A stretch of 64,000 nucleotides of DNA from Trichomonas vaginalis G3 (GCF_026262505.1 NC_067203.1:9920001-9984000), one strand, 5' to 3'; numbered from the stretch's first letter, positions 15,534-28,500 are shown. The notes: a model not told the origin generated them from the sequence alone. Translations and numbers: made by a program.

Positions 15534-16500
15534 TTCCGAAATCGACAAAAAATTTGGAAATTTAATTTCCGAAATCGAAATTATATTAATGTTTTTAATA
15601 TTCTTATATCAAAAGGATTAAAGTTCATTAAGAGAAAAACAATTCTTCTTCTTCAATCTATTGGCGCATTTATTTCTACACGCCAATAAGGAAGGGAAAA
15701 TTATAAGACACCATGGTGTCTTCAAAACGCTAATTTTTGATATTTTTAACAACCCTACTTAACGGCTAAGATTTAGGAACAATGTTAAGTATCAAAAAGA
15801 AAGGAGGTCTGATATAGACAACATATATCGTTGAAGGTTGAAAAAATCTCTAATATTTGAGCCCAAAATTTCAAATTTTAATTTTTTGAAAAAAAAGGCC
15901 ACCCGTATGTACGTTTATTTGAGAGGAGGAGGATTATATTTTTGAAAGGGTGAAACATTATGAATATGTTAATTATATAATAATATGTATTATTATAAAA
16001 AAGAAAAAATAAAGCACGTTAAAATTTTTCTTTCTTGATTTTTTACAAAATCTACTTAGAATTATGCAAAATATGACTAAATAATTATAAATTTCAAGTT
16101 AAATTTTAATTTTGATAAATAATTTAAATTTCAAAATATCAAGTTCAGTTCGACTATGTATGTAGTAATTCCTCAATAAAGTGCCAAAAACCTATTAAAA
16201 TATATGAACATTTTCAACATTTTAATGTTTTTATTTAAAAAATTGTTGGAATATGAGCTTCAAACAATTATTATGTAAATAAAAATAATTAAATATATGT
16301 ATTTATTCGTATTACAACCGTAGTAAGTCGATTCTTCCTTTCTTCTACTGAGTTTTGAATTTGATTTCGAATTGTAAAGAGATTCAAAGGGAAAATACTA
16401 GCGGATAAAAACTACCTCCATGAAAGGGTCATAATGGAGTCAAGTTGTATTTTTTGATATTTTTTGCTTTTCGAGCCTAAATAGGTAGCCAAGATAATGC
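15532..16500. other. Intergenic, AT-rich, with a perfect 18-bp palindrome
   Basis: No convincing gene. It holds a direct repeat of ATTTCCGAAATCGA (15532-15580), a small ATTGGCG...CGCCAAT inverted repeat (15659-15686), and the perfect palindrome AAGACACCATGGTGTCTT at 15705-15722. The remainder is AT-rich and featureless to me. Confidence 0.6.
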
Positions 16501-17887
16501 CTAAAAATAAGGTTCTAAATTCTGAAGTTTACATGATCCTCTCGTGTGCACCCTTAAATGAGCAGAAAAGTAATATGATAAAAAAATAATTTATATTAGA
16601 AGAAAGAGAATTATATAATACAGTAATTAACATTAAAAGAAGCAGAAAAAGTCTCATATTGACATATGCGCCATGTTCAACCAAGAATTTAACAATTTCG
16701 AATGAATTCATTCTAATTGCAATACAGAGAGGGCTATCATTAATATCAAATGATAAATATAAAAAGAAAGAGAATGTAGTAAATTAATGATTAAAATAAA
16801 AAGAAAGAGATTGTTGTAAAATGATGACGTATTTGAAAAGAATAAGAATACTATAAAACATTGTGAGATATGAAATGAAAGAGAACCCTATAAAACAACT
16901 ATTGATTTGAAAATAAAGAGTATTTCCTAAATCAATAATATATATGAAAAGAAAGAAAATATCCTAAATTAGTGATATATATGAAAGGAAAGAAAAATAT
17001 ATTAAACAATGCGAAACATGAATAAAAAGAAAACTACATAAAACAATGATAAACATAAAAAGAAAGGAATTACAAATGTCGTTAACATCTGCACCATTTG
17101 AAAGAATTAAAGAAGCAAACTCAAAATTTCCGTAATACATACATTCTGCTAATGAATTAGGACGCTGCTTTAGATGCAAATGAAGATACTCAACAATTTC
17201 AGAGTTATGATATTTCAATGCCGTATTAATTGTTTTATCAAATGGCTCTTCATCTTCTATCATTGCCATAAATATGGCGTTATTTCCACCTTAAACGGCG
17301 TAATTTGATGATTCTTTTGTGTAGTCAGCTCCTAAATTTTTCATGTAATTGAAACATAATTCTGATCCGTATTTAATTGCACAATCAAAGGGTGTTATTT
17401 TTCCATCAATTTTCTTATCGAAATTAAGATTTGAGAATTTATTTTTAAGCTCATCAACTTTATCCCATGCGATATAATATAATGGAGATTCTTTTGAATA
17501 AATATTGATAATATCTTCTTCTGTCATTGGAGGTTTGAACTCTTCAAATCTGAAACCTTTATGATATAATAATGTTGCTAATTTTACATTTTCTGGTTTG
17601 ATTATGCAAGAAAACTCGTTTGATATCATTTCATAAAGTTCTTCAAACAATTTTATTTCTTTTTCTCTAATTGATGAAAATACATCAATCAAATAAAGTG
17701 CCATTTGTATAGGTATTTTGATTTCTTTAATAAAGTCCATGACTTGCGATGATATTTGTAAAATATTATTGGAATTGATGCCCCAAATAATTTTTGAAAC
17801 TTGATTGGGGTAGTTGAATATTTCCATGGGCTTAATATTTTTAAAATCAGTATAATTTTCATTGGATGGTACTTGTGAATCCAGCAT
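16500..17887 (-). pseudogene. Ankyrin/DUF3447 family gene, broken and split by minisatellite
   Basis: On the minus strand the frame opens at 17887 (MLDSQVPSNENYTDF) and runs about 198 residues. It has a DUF3447-like helical body and then ankyrin-type repeats ending ...FDCAIKYGSELCFNYMKNLGADY, the pattern of a large T. vaginalis family. One in-frame TAA at 17291-17293 interrupts it; the same frame continues from about 17280 with more ankyrin repeats to ILSNGADVND near 17080. There a roughly 36-bp minisatellite begins. Another ankyrin repeat (DINDSPLCIA...FLVEHGAYVN) occupies about 16665-16750, then more minisatellite. Scaffold or binding role in the family; this copy is probably dead. Confidence 0.75.
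16752..17068. repeat. 36-bp-type minisatellite inside ankyrin region, locus 1
   Basis: About nine degenerate units of the form AAAACAATGATAAATATGAA followed by AAGAAAGAGAAT and a few variable bases. A further short run lies at 16560-16660, on the other side of one ankyrin repeat. It belongs to the same family as the array at 47560-48420. Confidence 0.85.
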
Positions 17888-19702
17888 TTATTTTAATTAT
17901 AGTGGTCTCAAAAATAGATTTCAGAACCTTTTCAAATAATTTGAGAACTTAATTATAAAAATATTATATGTTCATAGTACATTAATATTTTCAAGAAAAA
18001 TTTAAAAATAAAAATTCTCTGAAATTTTAGAATCTATATTTATACAATGTCCTTATGTTAATCTACATGTTATTGATAAGCAAATATTGTTTAATAGTTA
18101 AATTTGATAAATATCGTTATCTGATGGAATTTGATATATTATTGAGTATATTTTTATGAAATATAATGAATATATCGGTCCACATTAGCTGTAAATAGGA
18201 TTTGTCTCACACTGATTGAGTAATACCTCTATGATTTGTTAGATAGTGACGATATTAGAATGTATCATTGTTTTCTTGGCACCAGTTTGAAATTTATAAG
18301 GTCCACTTTAAGTATTAGCAAATGCCATATAATTGGCTGAATAATACATATGATTTTTTTTGAAAATAAATTAAATTTGAAGAACTCGAATTATTCTTTA
18401 GAAATAATAAATTTCATGATGAGTATAAATTAAACACAATGTTTAATTTTAATTTTGAAAAATGCCCGTTTAAAATTTTTATTTTTCCCAAGTCATCAGC
18501 AAAATGTATTATTAGTTTAAAATCTACTGATAGAACTCAAAAGGTAGAAACTGTAATGCTTGCTGCGCATGCTCCCTGATTTTCCGTTGATTTCTCTCTA
18601 AATTATTTCAATAAATTAGCAACAACTTACTAAAACTCATGGAAGAAGCTGGAAATCATTAAGATGTTAATTTTCAAAGTTGGCTTTAACATGAATTGCT
18701 ATAGCTCCTTATTAAAAAAAATTCAATTTTCTATATAAAAAATTAGAAGAAGAAATTATTAAAACTAGATTCTCATTACAGAATCATTACATAATACTAT
18801 CTTGGAATTGGATTTTCTATACCTTAAAAGTAAACCATTCAAATATATCTAAACGTATACTTTTTTTCTGAACAGACGTTAAGGAATTGAGAGCCACAAA
18901 AATAGGATCGGCGTTTGGTCGGATGTTCAATAGTTTACATCGCCCCCTTAAAAAGCACCCTTTAATTTTTGATGACCCTACAGAATTTATTTCCGTGACC
19001 ACTATACTATTTGTTGAAAAGTGTCAAAGTCGTCATATTATATAAAAATCAATGAACCGTCTTTTATTGCATATAATAATGATTTTTTTGTATTAATTTT
19101 ATGCATAAATTTACATCATTATTAATTTTATTGAAATTTGATAAAAATAATCAGCTTTTAAGCTTAGAATAACTCTAGAGATACATTTCAAGAATTCTTA
19201 ATGCCGAAAGCAATTTCACATTCAATGAATAATTTATGCAAATATGAAAGAATTAATAGTTAGAAATAGACTTATATAAGTTATATGGAATGCAATCATG
19301 GATTCAGTAAATCCGAGATTATATCAATAGTATACTATATTATAGAAAAGAATACTAAAATATAAACAATTTTATGGCTCAAATTATAATCTAGATTAGC
19401 TTAATTCATATATTGAAGCAATTATTATGCAAAGATTAAAATTCTGTTTAAAGATTAATGCTGAATGAATTGGATAGTTGCAATTGGATATATCTCTGCA
19501 GTTAAGCATGTAAATTGTATAATGTTAACAAACGGAGGTAGGACCAAAATTCTAATCTGATGGTTTGCCAAATGCAATGCATTCTCTTGTCAATGATTCA
19601 GTGTTAGGGGATATATCTTATTACGAAGCTTCAAGAAGCACGAAAACTTATCTTTACACAGGGAGCGAAAATTTAACTCGTTTCTGAAGTTTACATTCAG
19701 AA
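17888..19702. other. Intergenic, AT-rich, no gene recognised
   Basis: About 1.8 kb. I see no long frame with coding texture; the frame at 18817-19002 on the minus strand is short and low-complexity. The last 150 bases before 19703 should contain the PP2A-subunit promoter but show no clear TCAYW initiator next to the ATG. Confidence 0.5.
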
Positions 19703-21187
19703 ATGAGTTTGTCAGCAAAAGACATCATCAAACTTTCCATTTCCAGAGATTCAAAGGAACGTTTAGCCTTTGCAAGAAAAATAGCCGAATTATGTCAAAT
19801 GCTTGCACCTGATGCCGTTAGATTACAATTATTACCTTTTATTATCGATTGGGTTGATTTAACAGATGAAGTAATCATCTACACAGTTGCAAATCAAGTC
19901 ATATACCTCGCTATACGAATGGGTGGCATTGGATTTGCTTCACCTCTTATTATGCACTTGCTGACTTCACAAAACAAATTAGTTAGAGTCAAACTAACAG
20001 AACAGATACTCAAATTCAAAGATGATGCTACTGCATTCCAATTTATGAACGCAATGGTAAGATCAGTTTATGACTCTGTAAGATCTTTTGTTCCAAAGGT
20101 TGTTAACATTCTTTCGTCGCAAAAAGACATACAAACAGTTCTTTTACACCTCACTTCAGATAAATCTTTTGCAGTTAAAAGAGCCGTTTTGGAATCATTA
20201 GTGAACCAAGAACCAGAAACAGCAAAATTAGTTGCCGTCCAAATGCTTGATGATTTGGATGATAAAATCAGAAGTTTCATTTCTTCAGCAACAATAAAAT
20301 TCCCATTTTGGACTTCATCTTTACTTCCAAGGCTTGAAAATGATCCATCATGGAGAGTTCGAGCATCAATTGCAGCTCAGTCGGTTAATTGCGTTGTTTT
20401 AACTCCTGTTCTTCCTTCATTATATCGTCTTACGAAAGATCCTTCATGGGAAGTACGTTTGATTACACTCAGAACAATCTCATCGATATTATTCAAGAAG
20501 CCAGATATTACATTTCAAGAAACTTCAAAGTTACTCGAAGATATCTCAAAAAATTTCCAAAAATCTCAACAGAAATCCACACTTATTGCATACATAGACG
20601 TAGTTATTTCTCTTATATGCAGTTCGGCCAACCGTCTTGAGGATTCTGTTTGGTCTCCAATTGTAGATTCGATACTTAACATCCAGAACTCCCAAGTTCG
20701 CCTACATTTCTTCATAGTTGCAGCCCAACAGAATATTTCGGCCATCACCCCATTGATTTCTGAAAAATTTATGAGAAATCTTCCATCCTTCATGAATGAC
20801 AAGAAATGGAGGGTCAGGGAAGAAGCGGCCAAGCATCTTTTGTTATTTAGAACCTATTTCTCCAACCCAGATATCGTTTCTTTCATCGATTCCTCAGCAA
20901 TGACATTTATGAATGACGAGACACTTCCAGTAAAAGTGGCCGCTTCAAAGTTTATTGCACAGACATCCCCTGTTTCAACTGAAAATCCAATCCCGGCTTA
21001 CGTGAAAGAACTTATGACAGTTCCAAGTTTCAGAAAGAGACAAAACGCGGTTATGATTCTCAATGAATTACGCAGTTTTACTACAAATCCGGCTGTTAAA
21101 CATGCTTGCGAGGAAAAACTTAAGGAATTGCAATCAGATAAAGTAGAACTTGTTGCTGGATTCGCCAAGAATCCTATTATTCATTAG
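19703..21187 (+). CDS. Protein phosphatase 2A scaffold (A/PR65) subunit
   Basis: A 494-residue protein made almost wholly of HEAT repeats, with recurring PSWRVR/PSWEVR/KKWRVRE helix-turn signatures at about residues 215, 254 and 372. In PR65, such W-(R/E)-VR motifs hold the intra-repeat turns that bind the regulatory B and catalytic C subunits. It thus should scaffold the PP2A trimer in cytoplasm and nucleus. Typical PR65 has 15 repeats and about 590 residues, so this copy is shorter by about two to three repeats. The ATG lies after TACATTCAGAA. A TAAATAAAG downstream may serve as the polyadenylation signal. Confidence 0.85.
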   Translation: MSLSAKDIIKLSISRDSKERLAFARKIAELCQMLAPDAVRLQLLPFIIDWVDLTDEVIIYTVANQVIYLAIRMGGIGFASPLIMHLLTSQNKLVRVKLTEQILKFKDDATAFQFMNAMVRSVYDSVRSFVPKVVNILSSQKDIQTVLLHLTSDKSFAVKRAVLESLVNQEPETAKLVAVQMLDDLDDKIRSFISSATIKFPFWTSSLLPRLENDPSWRVRASIAAQSVNCVVLTPVLPSLYRLTKDPSWEVRLITLRTISSILFKKPDITFQETSKLLEDISKNFQKSQQKSTLIAYIDVVISLICSSANRLEDSVWSPIVDSILNIQNSQVRLHFFIVAAQQNISAITPLISEKFMRNLPSFMNDKKWRVREEAAKHLLLFRTYFSNPDIVSFIDSSAMTFMNDETLPVKVAASKFIAQTSPVSTENPIPAYVKELMTVPSFRKRQNAVMILNELRSFTTNPAVKHACEEKLKELQSDKVELVAGFAKNPIIH

Positions 21188-21252
21188 ATATTTTGTTGTA
21201 AATAAAGAATTATTTCGTTGTATTTACTTTTTTGCTTTATAATTTTTATTTT

Positions 21253-22941
21253 TAAGGCTGCCCTTACGCCCGCCTGACTTTAATTCAAATTTCTGACAAC
21301 TGGTGTATAGATCCGTATTTTTCCCAAGTGAGCGGGGTATCTCCAATCCCAGCCCTATCGTCCTCCCAGTGTCAGTTTTCAATATAAAATCCAAATTTTT
21401 TTTGAAAATAAAAATTTCGAGAAATTTTTCTGATTTTTTTTTCTTTGATTTCAATAATTCAAAATAAATTTGGGAGTAAAAAGACACTATTTAATGAAAT
21501 TCATATGAGTGAATGTGGATAAATACTCTCAAAACATACAATTTATCTATTTTTTCTTTATATTATCAACTAATTAGTGATAATTTTTTTTGAATCAGAT
21601 TTTTTTTTCATTAAAAACATAATATATAACACAACAATGATGCACACATACGTATCTACACATCAAAATATAAAGCTTGTTTTGGTCTGGGCATCCCAAC
21701 CCAAAATTCTTAAAAAATTGAATAAAATTGAATACTTGGGGCTGGGATACCCATCCCAAAACCGAATTGAATTTTTTGAATTAAAGAATATATTTATGTA
21801 TTTATAATATACATGTGATGTCTATAAAAAATACTAAATTCTAAAAAAAATTCAATTTATTCAAAACGTATACTAAGTGATCACTTCATTAGTAGGATCA
21901 GCAATCCTACTAAATGGTGAGAACGCCATTAACTAAAAAGGGAGTCCTTGGAGCTCTTGATCTCTTGTCAGTAGAGTTCATAATGAGGCATGGCATCTAC
22001 TGATTAGAGATCAGAGCAATCCTACCTTACCTTCAGGAGCTACAAAGCTCCTAATCGTTACGAGAGGAGCCTTGGAGCTCCTGAAGCTCATCAGCAGAGG
22101 CTATTTAGCATTTGGGCCTCTTCTGATGAAAGATGCGAAACACGTCTACGAACCAGGAGCTTCAAAACTTCTAATCCTTACTAAAGGGAGCTTTGGAGCT
22201 CCTGAGTCTCCATCAACAGAGTCCCAGATGGTAAATGTCCTTTGCTGATGAAAGATGCGAAACACATCTACGAACCAGGAGCTCCAAAGCTCCTAATCCT
22301 TACGAAAGGGAGCCTTGGAGCTCCTGAAACTCCTTTTACTATAAAATAGGACAGTTTTCTTCTGAGGTTCTCATCAAATCTAAGACTTCAGAAGAAAGCT
22401 GTCCTATCAATGTATACTTACACTCTCATGGACTACAAGTGTACAATTTTAAGGCAGAGATTATCCGAGGCCTCTCATCAAATGAGGGACCTCGGATAAT
22501 CTCTACCTTAAGTAGTCAAATAACTTTTCTCACTATTTAGGAACAAAAGAACAAGAGTTGGAGTACTTTAAGGCAAGATTCTTCCGAAATCTCTCATCGA
22601 ATGAGAGACTTCGGAAGGACCTTGCCAAATCCTTGAACGCCAATATCCTTGGAACTGAGCTAGAACCAGGGAGAAGTAGCATACTATAGAGCACGATGGT
22701 AATCTCGGAAATGCTTATATCGCCCCAAGCACAATATTTAAGAAGTCTAACTCATATATACAAGAAGTCAGGCTGAATAGATATTGTGCATATGGTTTGC
22801 AGAACTCTCATGATATTTAAAATTCATGTTATCCCAAAAAGGTGACACTTTGGGTGTATCGTCCATCCCAGGGATGCAAAAATCACATCACCTTGGATCT
22901 ATAATTGAAGGTATTGTCATAGGGGCGTAAGTGCACCCTTA
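21253..22941. mobile_element. Non-autonomous TIR element, 1.69 kb, hairpin-filled
   Basis: The left end reads TAAGGCTGCCCTTACGCCCG and the right end, reversed, TAAGGGTGCACTTACGCCCC: imperfect terminal inverted repeats. On both sides lies the same 14-bp sequence ATAATTTTTATTTT (21239-21252 and 22942-22955), a candidate target-site duplication, although its low complexity weakens this. No transposase is encoded. The interior (21880-22630) is a chain of hairpins, and 21690-21770 has CATCCCAAC-type repeats. A second copy of its left terminal 75 bp lies at about 47265-47342. Confidence 0.75.
21880..22630. repeat. Chain of about eight hairpins within the element
   Basis: Successive inverted repeats: 22035-22083 and 22155-22203 (AGGAGCT... 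arms), 22277-22325 (17-bp arms AGGAGCTCCAAAGCTCC, one mismatch), 22089-22128 (CATCAGCAGAGGC arms), 22211-22250, 22346-22407 (20-bp arms), 22450-22510 (about 30-bp arms) and 22572-22626 (26-bp arms). The last three share a loop-proximal CTCATC(A/G)AAT although their stems differ in sequence. Most arm mismatches are transitions that keep G-U pairing. Confidence 0.85.
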
Positions 22942-23477
22942 ATAATTTTTATTTTTAAAATTAGTGAAGTGTGATAAAGTCACAGTGGGTATTATTATCG
23001 TCTGGCGGTTTTAGACGACAATGCGAATTTTCGATTTCTAATTTTTTTTTGCCAGATGAAGAGTCACCCCATATATAATATGTGTTTGCACTCCATACAC
23101 ATAGATGGTATTGATGTTCTTCCTATTTTTAGGTACCAAAAAATGCATTTTTAGATGACAATAATAATTTTGTCATTTTTCCAGATGGCAATAAAACATC
23201 CTCAAATCACAGAACTTCAAAAATCATCGCATGATTATATTAATTTTCCATTTTCCAACATTAATGTTGTTTATCTGAAATTTGAAAAATACATAGTGTC
23301 AAATTGGCTGGAATTGATCACTTATGCCCCAATATTTTCTTAAAGAAAAGTGACAAAGAGCAACTTTGACCCACTCTCGGAATTTTTTTTATGCTCAAAA
23401 AAAAAGATGATTTATTACTTTTGACAACAAAAAATCTAAAGTACTCGATATCATTAAGACCAGCCTACATTAAATAT
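22942..23477. other. Intergenic with dispersed repeat
   Basis: Contains the segment AAAAGTGACAAAGAGCAACT and TTGACCCACTCTC (23346-23380), matching 34307-34340 (AAAAGTGACAAATAGCAACT...). The 62-residue frame at 23155 has no coding character. No gene seen. Confidence 0.55.
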
Positions 23478-24388
23478 TTAAATGATATCATTTGTTAATG
23501 CTTGATTTGCGAAATTTGGATCTAAACATCCATATTTTGCACGATATGCCTTTGGATCACGTGAGTAAACTTTATGTGATATGAATGTAATTCTTGTTGC
23601 ATTATATTTCCAAATGAAATTCGAAATTCCATTGTATCCGATGATACACAACAAATAATAAAAAATTTTATATGGAGTTGTAAGGAAGCATCGGAATACA
23701 CATGAATTTCCAGCAACAGCATGCATTGTAAAGTTATTTGGATTCCGATACGAGAAATCCAAAACATCTAATTTATAGGTCGGAGTACATTTATATATAA
23801 TCTTTGCGCCTTCAATTTCAGGTAAGACTCCGTCTTCCTGCCAACTTGCGTAATTATTTCTTGGAAAGCCTGGCTCAGCTGCATTGGTCCTATTTCTATC
23901 AATTAGTTCATTGATTGTCATATATCCCCCTCTGATTCAATAAAAAAGGGACAATAATAATTAACACATACTTCTGCAAAACTATCATCCTTCTTACTAA
24001 CAGGAGATCCAATATATATTGCATTTGATCTTTTTCTTTTTAAAGACGATATTCTACAATAAATCAAAACTGGTATATATATTAAATAAAATATGCCAGG
24101 GTAAATAAGATCTGATATCTTTGTGCAGTATAATGACATAAATACCAAAATGATTTGGAAGTTGACATAAAAATTGCAAAAAAATACAATATCCTGCGTT
24201 AATGCGAAAAATATCATTGATGGAATGCATGGAATTAGCAAGAAGCAAGATGATTTTATACCTGGTTTACATACTTTACAACGAAAATTTGATGGACAAG
24301 TTTGATTGTTAGAACAATTGCATTTTGCATCTAGTGGATTCGCATTGAATGAGCATGAGACAGAGCAAATAATTGAAAATAGTAACAT
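23478..24388 (-). pseudogene. Split gene for a secreted/membrane protein of unknown family
   Basis: Two frames meet with a 4-bp overlap at 23918-23921. The upstream one (24388-23918, 156 aa) has a signal peptide (MLLFSIICSVSCSF), a Cys-rich segment CNCSNNQTCPSNFRCKVCKP, and three hydrophobic helices. The downstream one (23921-23478, 147 aa) starts MTINELIDRN and has one membrane helix (FYYLLCIIGYNGISNFIW) and a conserved-looking tail SRDPKAYRAKYGCLDPNF. The junction lies beside a run of five G in the minus-strand sequence, so a single-base slip in one ancestral gene is the simplest explanation; an unconventional intron or an overlapping pair is possible. Function unknown. Confidence 0.55.
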
Positions 24389-25565
24389 TTAAAAATGAAT
24401 TGAAAAATTTGACAGTACAAGAAATGAATGGAAGGAAATCATTTATAAAAATTAAGTAATTTTATAGCTTGCTATAAACATTCTGATACGAATTTCAGTG
24501 CAACGGTATTTACAAAAAAGGCGGTTTTCGTATCAGAATGATAAGTTTTATATTTTATATTCTTTATTTTGAATTTAAGAGTGGTTTACGAAAACGATCC
24601 AGATCTGCTTTCATGTAAACATTACAAAAATTTGAGATCATTGTCTTCAGTTTCTGGTAATTTTATGCTTTGTTTCCTTAAAATTGCAGTTTGCTAACCT
24701 TTGCATCTTTGTTCAATGCTCGATTTTTGAAATCGATTTAAAAATGGAGCTTATATTGAAATATTTGAAAGATACCAAATTTTAGCAGACTTTTTCAGAT
24801 AATTGAGCTTCCGCTAAATTCTCTGAAAAGTCCTCAAAAATTCGTATGATTTTGATATGGATACACATCTCATTCTTTATAGTTTTATATATATATAAAT
24901 GATGTTGTTTACATTACAATACAAGGTGGACAATAAATTCTGAATCACTCCATCTAAAAACACCAATATGAAAGATTCATATTATGTATTGAGTAAACTA
25001 TTTATTCGTATAATCAATTGTTGATTATCTACAGTATAGAGAAAGATAATTCTCAATAAAATGATTTTTTAAAAATTTAATTTTTGCAAATAAAATGTGT
25101 ATGCATTGTAGATTCCTTAAAGTTGAAATGATAGATAGTAGACTTTAAATACTATCTAAATATGATTGAACTAAATAACAATACATCAAATATTCAATCA
25201 AATAATGTAAATTATTCATTTTTCCATTTTGCCACGTTTTCCAAAAAAATTATTGAATTCAGTTTGATGCATGAAAATATATGTTAAAGTTCTAAAAATG
25301 ATAAGATTTAAATAACTATAGATGTATTACTAAATTAGTGTAATAACAATTATAGATATTATTCATATAAGGAAACTCCCACTCAAAACAAAGAAAAATT
25401 GACATTCCAGAAAGTTGAAAAGGTATATTTGCTTTTTTGACTAAGATCATTTTTTTAAGACACACAAGTTAACATTATGAAATAAAGGGAAAATATAAGA
25501 GCTTCGTTGATAAATAGACAATATATTATAATAACTTTATAAATTAACAAACAAAATAAATAATA
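24389..25565. other. Intergenic with one 63-bp hairpin
   Basis: No gene seen. At about 24479-24541 CATTCTGATACGAA and TTTCGTATCAGAATG form a hairpin with 14-15-bp arms and a 30-base loop. The rest is AT-rich. Confidence 0.6.
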
Positions 25566-28500
25566 TTACTCTAATAACATCTGATCATAAGATATCTTCC
25601 TTCCATTTGCAAATAAGAAGCCACCTCCTCCAGTGACTGCATTTGCAATATTAACAACACTTTCCCATTCAATTGTTGATCTGAATCCTTCCATGTTTCC
25701 GAAAATCAAGAAAGCAGATCTTGATCTTGAACATGAAACATTAATTCTCCTTGCATCTCTCAACCAAACACTTGGAGATTGGCTGACGAGCGAAAGAATG
25801 ACAATGATATTCTGCAGGCCTTGAAATTCATCAACAGTGCATATATCTCTTGGAACATACGATGATTCTTGAATGTAATCAATCAAATTAAATTTTTGAT
25901 TTTTATATGGTGTAATAACGGAAACATCATTTAAATCAACACCATTTTCAAAGAGCATTTGCAAGACATAACAAATACATTCAGCTTCTGCATCATTAGT
26001 CATTTCACCACCTCTTTTAATAGGTACATCTATCCATTGTAAATTATAATCCAAACATTCAAATTCTCTCAATTTTTTGACACTTTTTAGATCTTTCAAT
26101 TCTCTGGCATATCTATTTCTGTACAAATTGCATATTTCTGACTTTGCTCGGCCTTGATATGTCAACTGGATTGGCGCAATGCCTGAATTTAACAGTCTTT
26201 CGAAGAATGACATGTCAAAACGACCTTGCAATCTAACATCATCGCATTTAACAACAGGACTTAATTGTTGTTGGTCGCCAATCAAAATAAACCTTACAGG
26301 ATTAAGTAATAAGAACGAAATCATTTCTGTTTCAACAATTTTTGCGGCTTCTTCAACAATTACAGTTTTAATATTTAATTTTGAAAGCATTTCAACCTTT
26401 AGAGTTGCAAAAGACACTGTACAACCAATTATACCTATCTCTGATGTATAATAATCAACTAAATCTCTTCTTTTTTGAGAAATGAAAATTAATAATTTCG
26501 AAATCTGGAATAAACCAGTTTTTGTTTCATCATCGAATTCTTCTCCATAACTAGTAACAATATCTGCATAGTTTTCAATTTCTTGGCATTCTTGGATCTC
26601 ATCAAAAATGTTTTCGTATGTCAAATTTTTACAAAAAGTGACAATATCACCAACAACATCTGTTTCTTCATTCATGTCATGTTTTTGGAACAAATCAATA
26701 ATGTTTTGTACAATTGAATAAACTCTGCCTTCAACGGTCAGTTTTTTAGCTTCTTCAGTTGCTTTTCTTCCGAATCTGAATACATCGAGATCTGATTTGT
26801 CTAATTCAGTCAGCATTTGATCAAGAGCGGCATTGGAATGTGCACAAATAAGAATTCTTTCATCATTAGAATTCGGTTGTGTTGATTTTCCTGTTTTTGT
26901 CACTTTTTTATTATTTTTTTCTTCGAAACCAACAATTCCTAAGTTTGCTGCGAGAACACGAGTGATAGAAAGCATTGTTTGTGTCTTTCCTGTTCCAGGA
27001 GGTCCTTGAATCAAAGAAAATGGAAAGAAAATACTAGAAATTACTGATAATTGCTGCTCTCTCGTTAATTTTATGTCTTTGTCAACACAACTCAAAGGAT
27101 ACTGCGAATACTGTAAATCTACTAACTTGGAATTAATAGGAATCTTAGCTTTGACAGAATTTTCAATGTCACTTTCTACAGAAAAAGTGACAGATTTACC
27201 AAAAATATTTTTAATGTCCAAACAAACTTGCATGAACTTGTCTGGTGTCAAACAGCCTCCGAAATTGATTACGTCTGGAAGATATTTGTACTCTAAACTG
27301 GATTGAAGACGTCCGACTTCGGAAACATTTTCAGAACCAATCCAAATTTGTGACAAAACGGTTTTTTGTAAATTTGAACTGAATTTTAATAAATTCACGG
27401 CATTTTGGAGTGTCGAGTAATAAGTGTTCTTCGCTGGATCTAAAACATAAATGATGTTGTAATTAAGATCGTCACTTTTTGACAAAAAGTCAATTTTATA
27501 TGAATTTCCATTTTTTTGAAGAATTTTAACGAAAGAAATCTCACGAACAACATCGCCATCAACATTTAATAGGAGTACAGTCTTTTCATCGGTATCAAGA
27601 TCAGTTTTTACCCAAATATTTCCGTAATTTCCCGAAATTTTGCATTTTGATATTTGTCCTGCGGCCAAATTGTCTTGAATCAAACAGAGCCTGATGTCTT
27701 CCCATATATCTAAGGCAACTGTCTCTTTAAACAGTATAAAAGTCGTTGTCGCGTATGTAATAAAATCTAAAAAACTCAAAACTATCCTTGGAATGAATAA
27801 ATTACCAGAAAGAAGGTCTAATATGTATTGTACATCAATGTAAGGGTTGTCTAATCCAGTAGATTCTATAAATTCTTGACAATTATTTCTATCAAAATTA
27901 TCTAAAGCAGAACCACCATTACTCATCCAGAAAATAATATTTCTGTATAGTCTATTGTATATTCCAATTGATCTTCTTGTGTATCTGTTCCTTGGAATCT
28001 TATGATTCATTATTATGCTGAAATATGAGTTGTTTGGCTGAGGAAACATGGCTAAGTATGTTGCTAATGCTCTTCCAACACTCTTTTGAGATGTAACATT
28101 GACACAAATCTGTAAAACATTCAAAACAATTCGTAAATGAAGTAAAAAGTTGGGATTTGATGGATTACTGATGTAATATATTGAATTTTCAATTGTAAGC
28201 TTAAAAATCTTTTCAAAAGGAAGCTGTTCGTTGTATAATTCGATCTGTTCTTGTTCGAATTCGCTAAATCTTCTTTTTATTTCGAAATTACTGTTTTTAA
28301 GAAGCGCAAATTGAAACTGCGCACCAAGTAATTCGGCATCTGGATTGTCTATAAAGTTGACACATGAATCTAAAAAATCTACAAAAGATAAAATGGTTTC
28401 TAAAGGCATATATTGGTTAATTCTATTGGACATCTCATTCATGAAGAGAGACCAGTTTATGTTCTTTGGCATTTTGCCAATAACACGCATGTGAAACGTA

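Noticed and set aside
18817-19002. Gene on the minus strand
   Set aside because: Sixty residues only, no motif, no matching promoter-like sequence.
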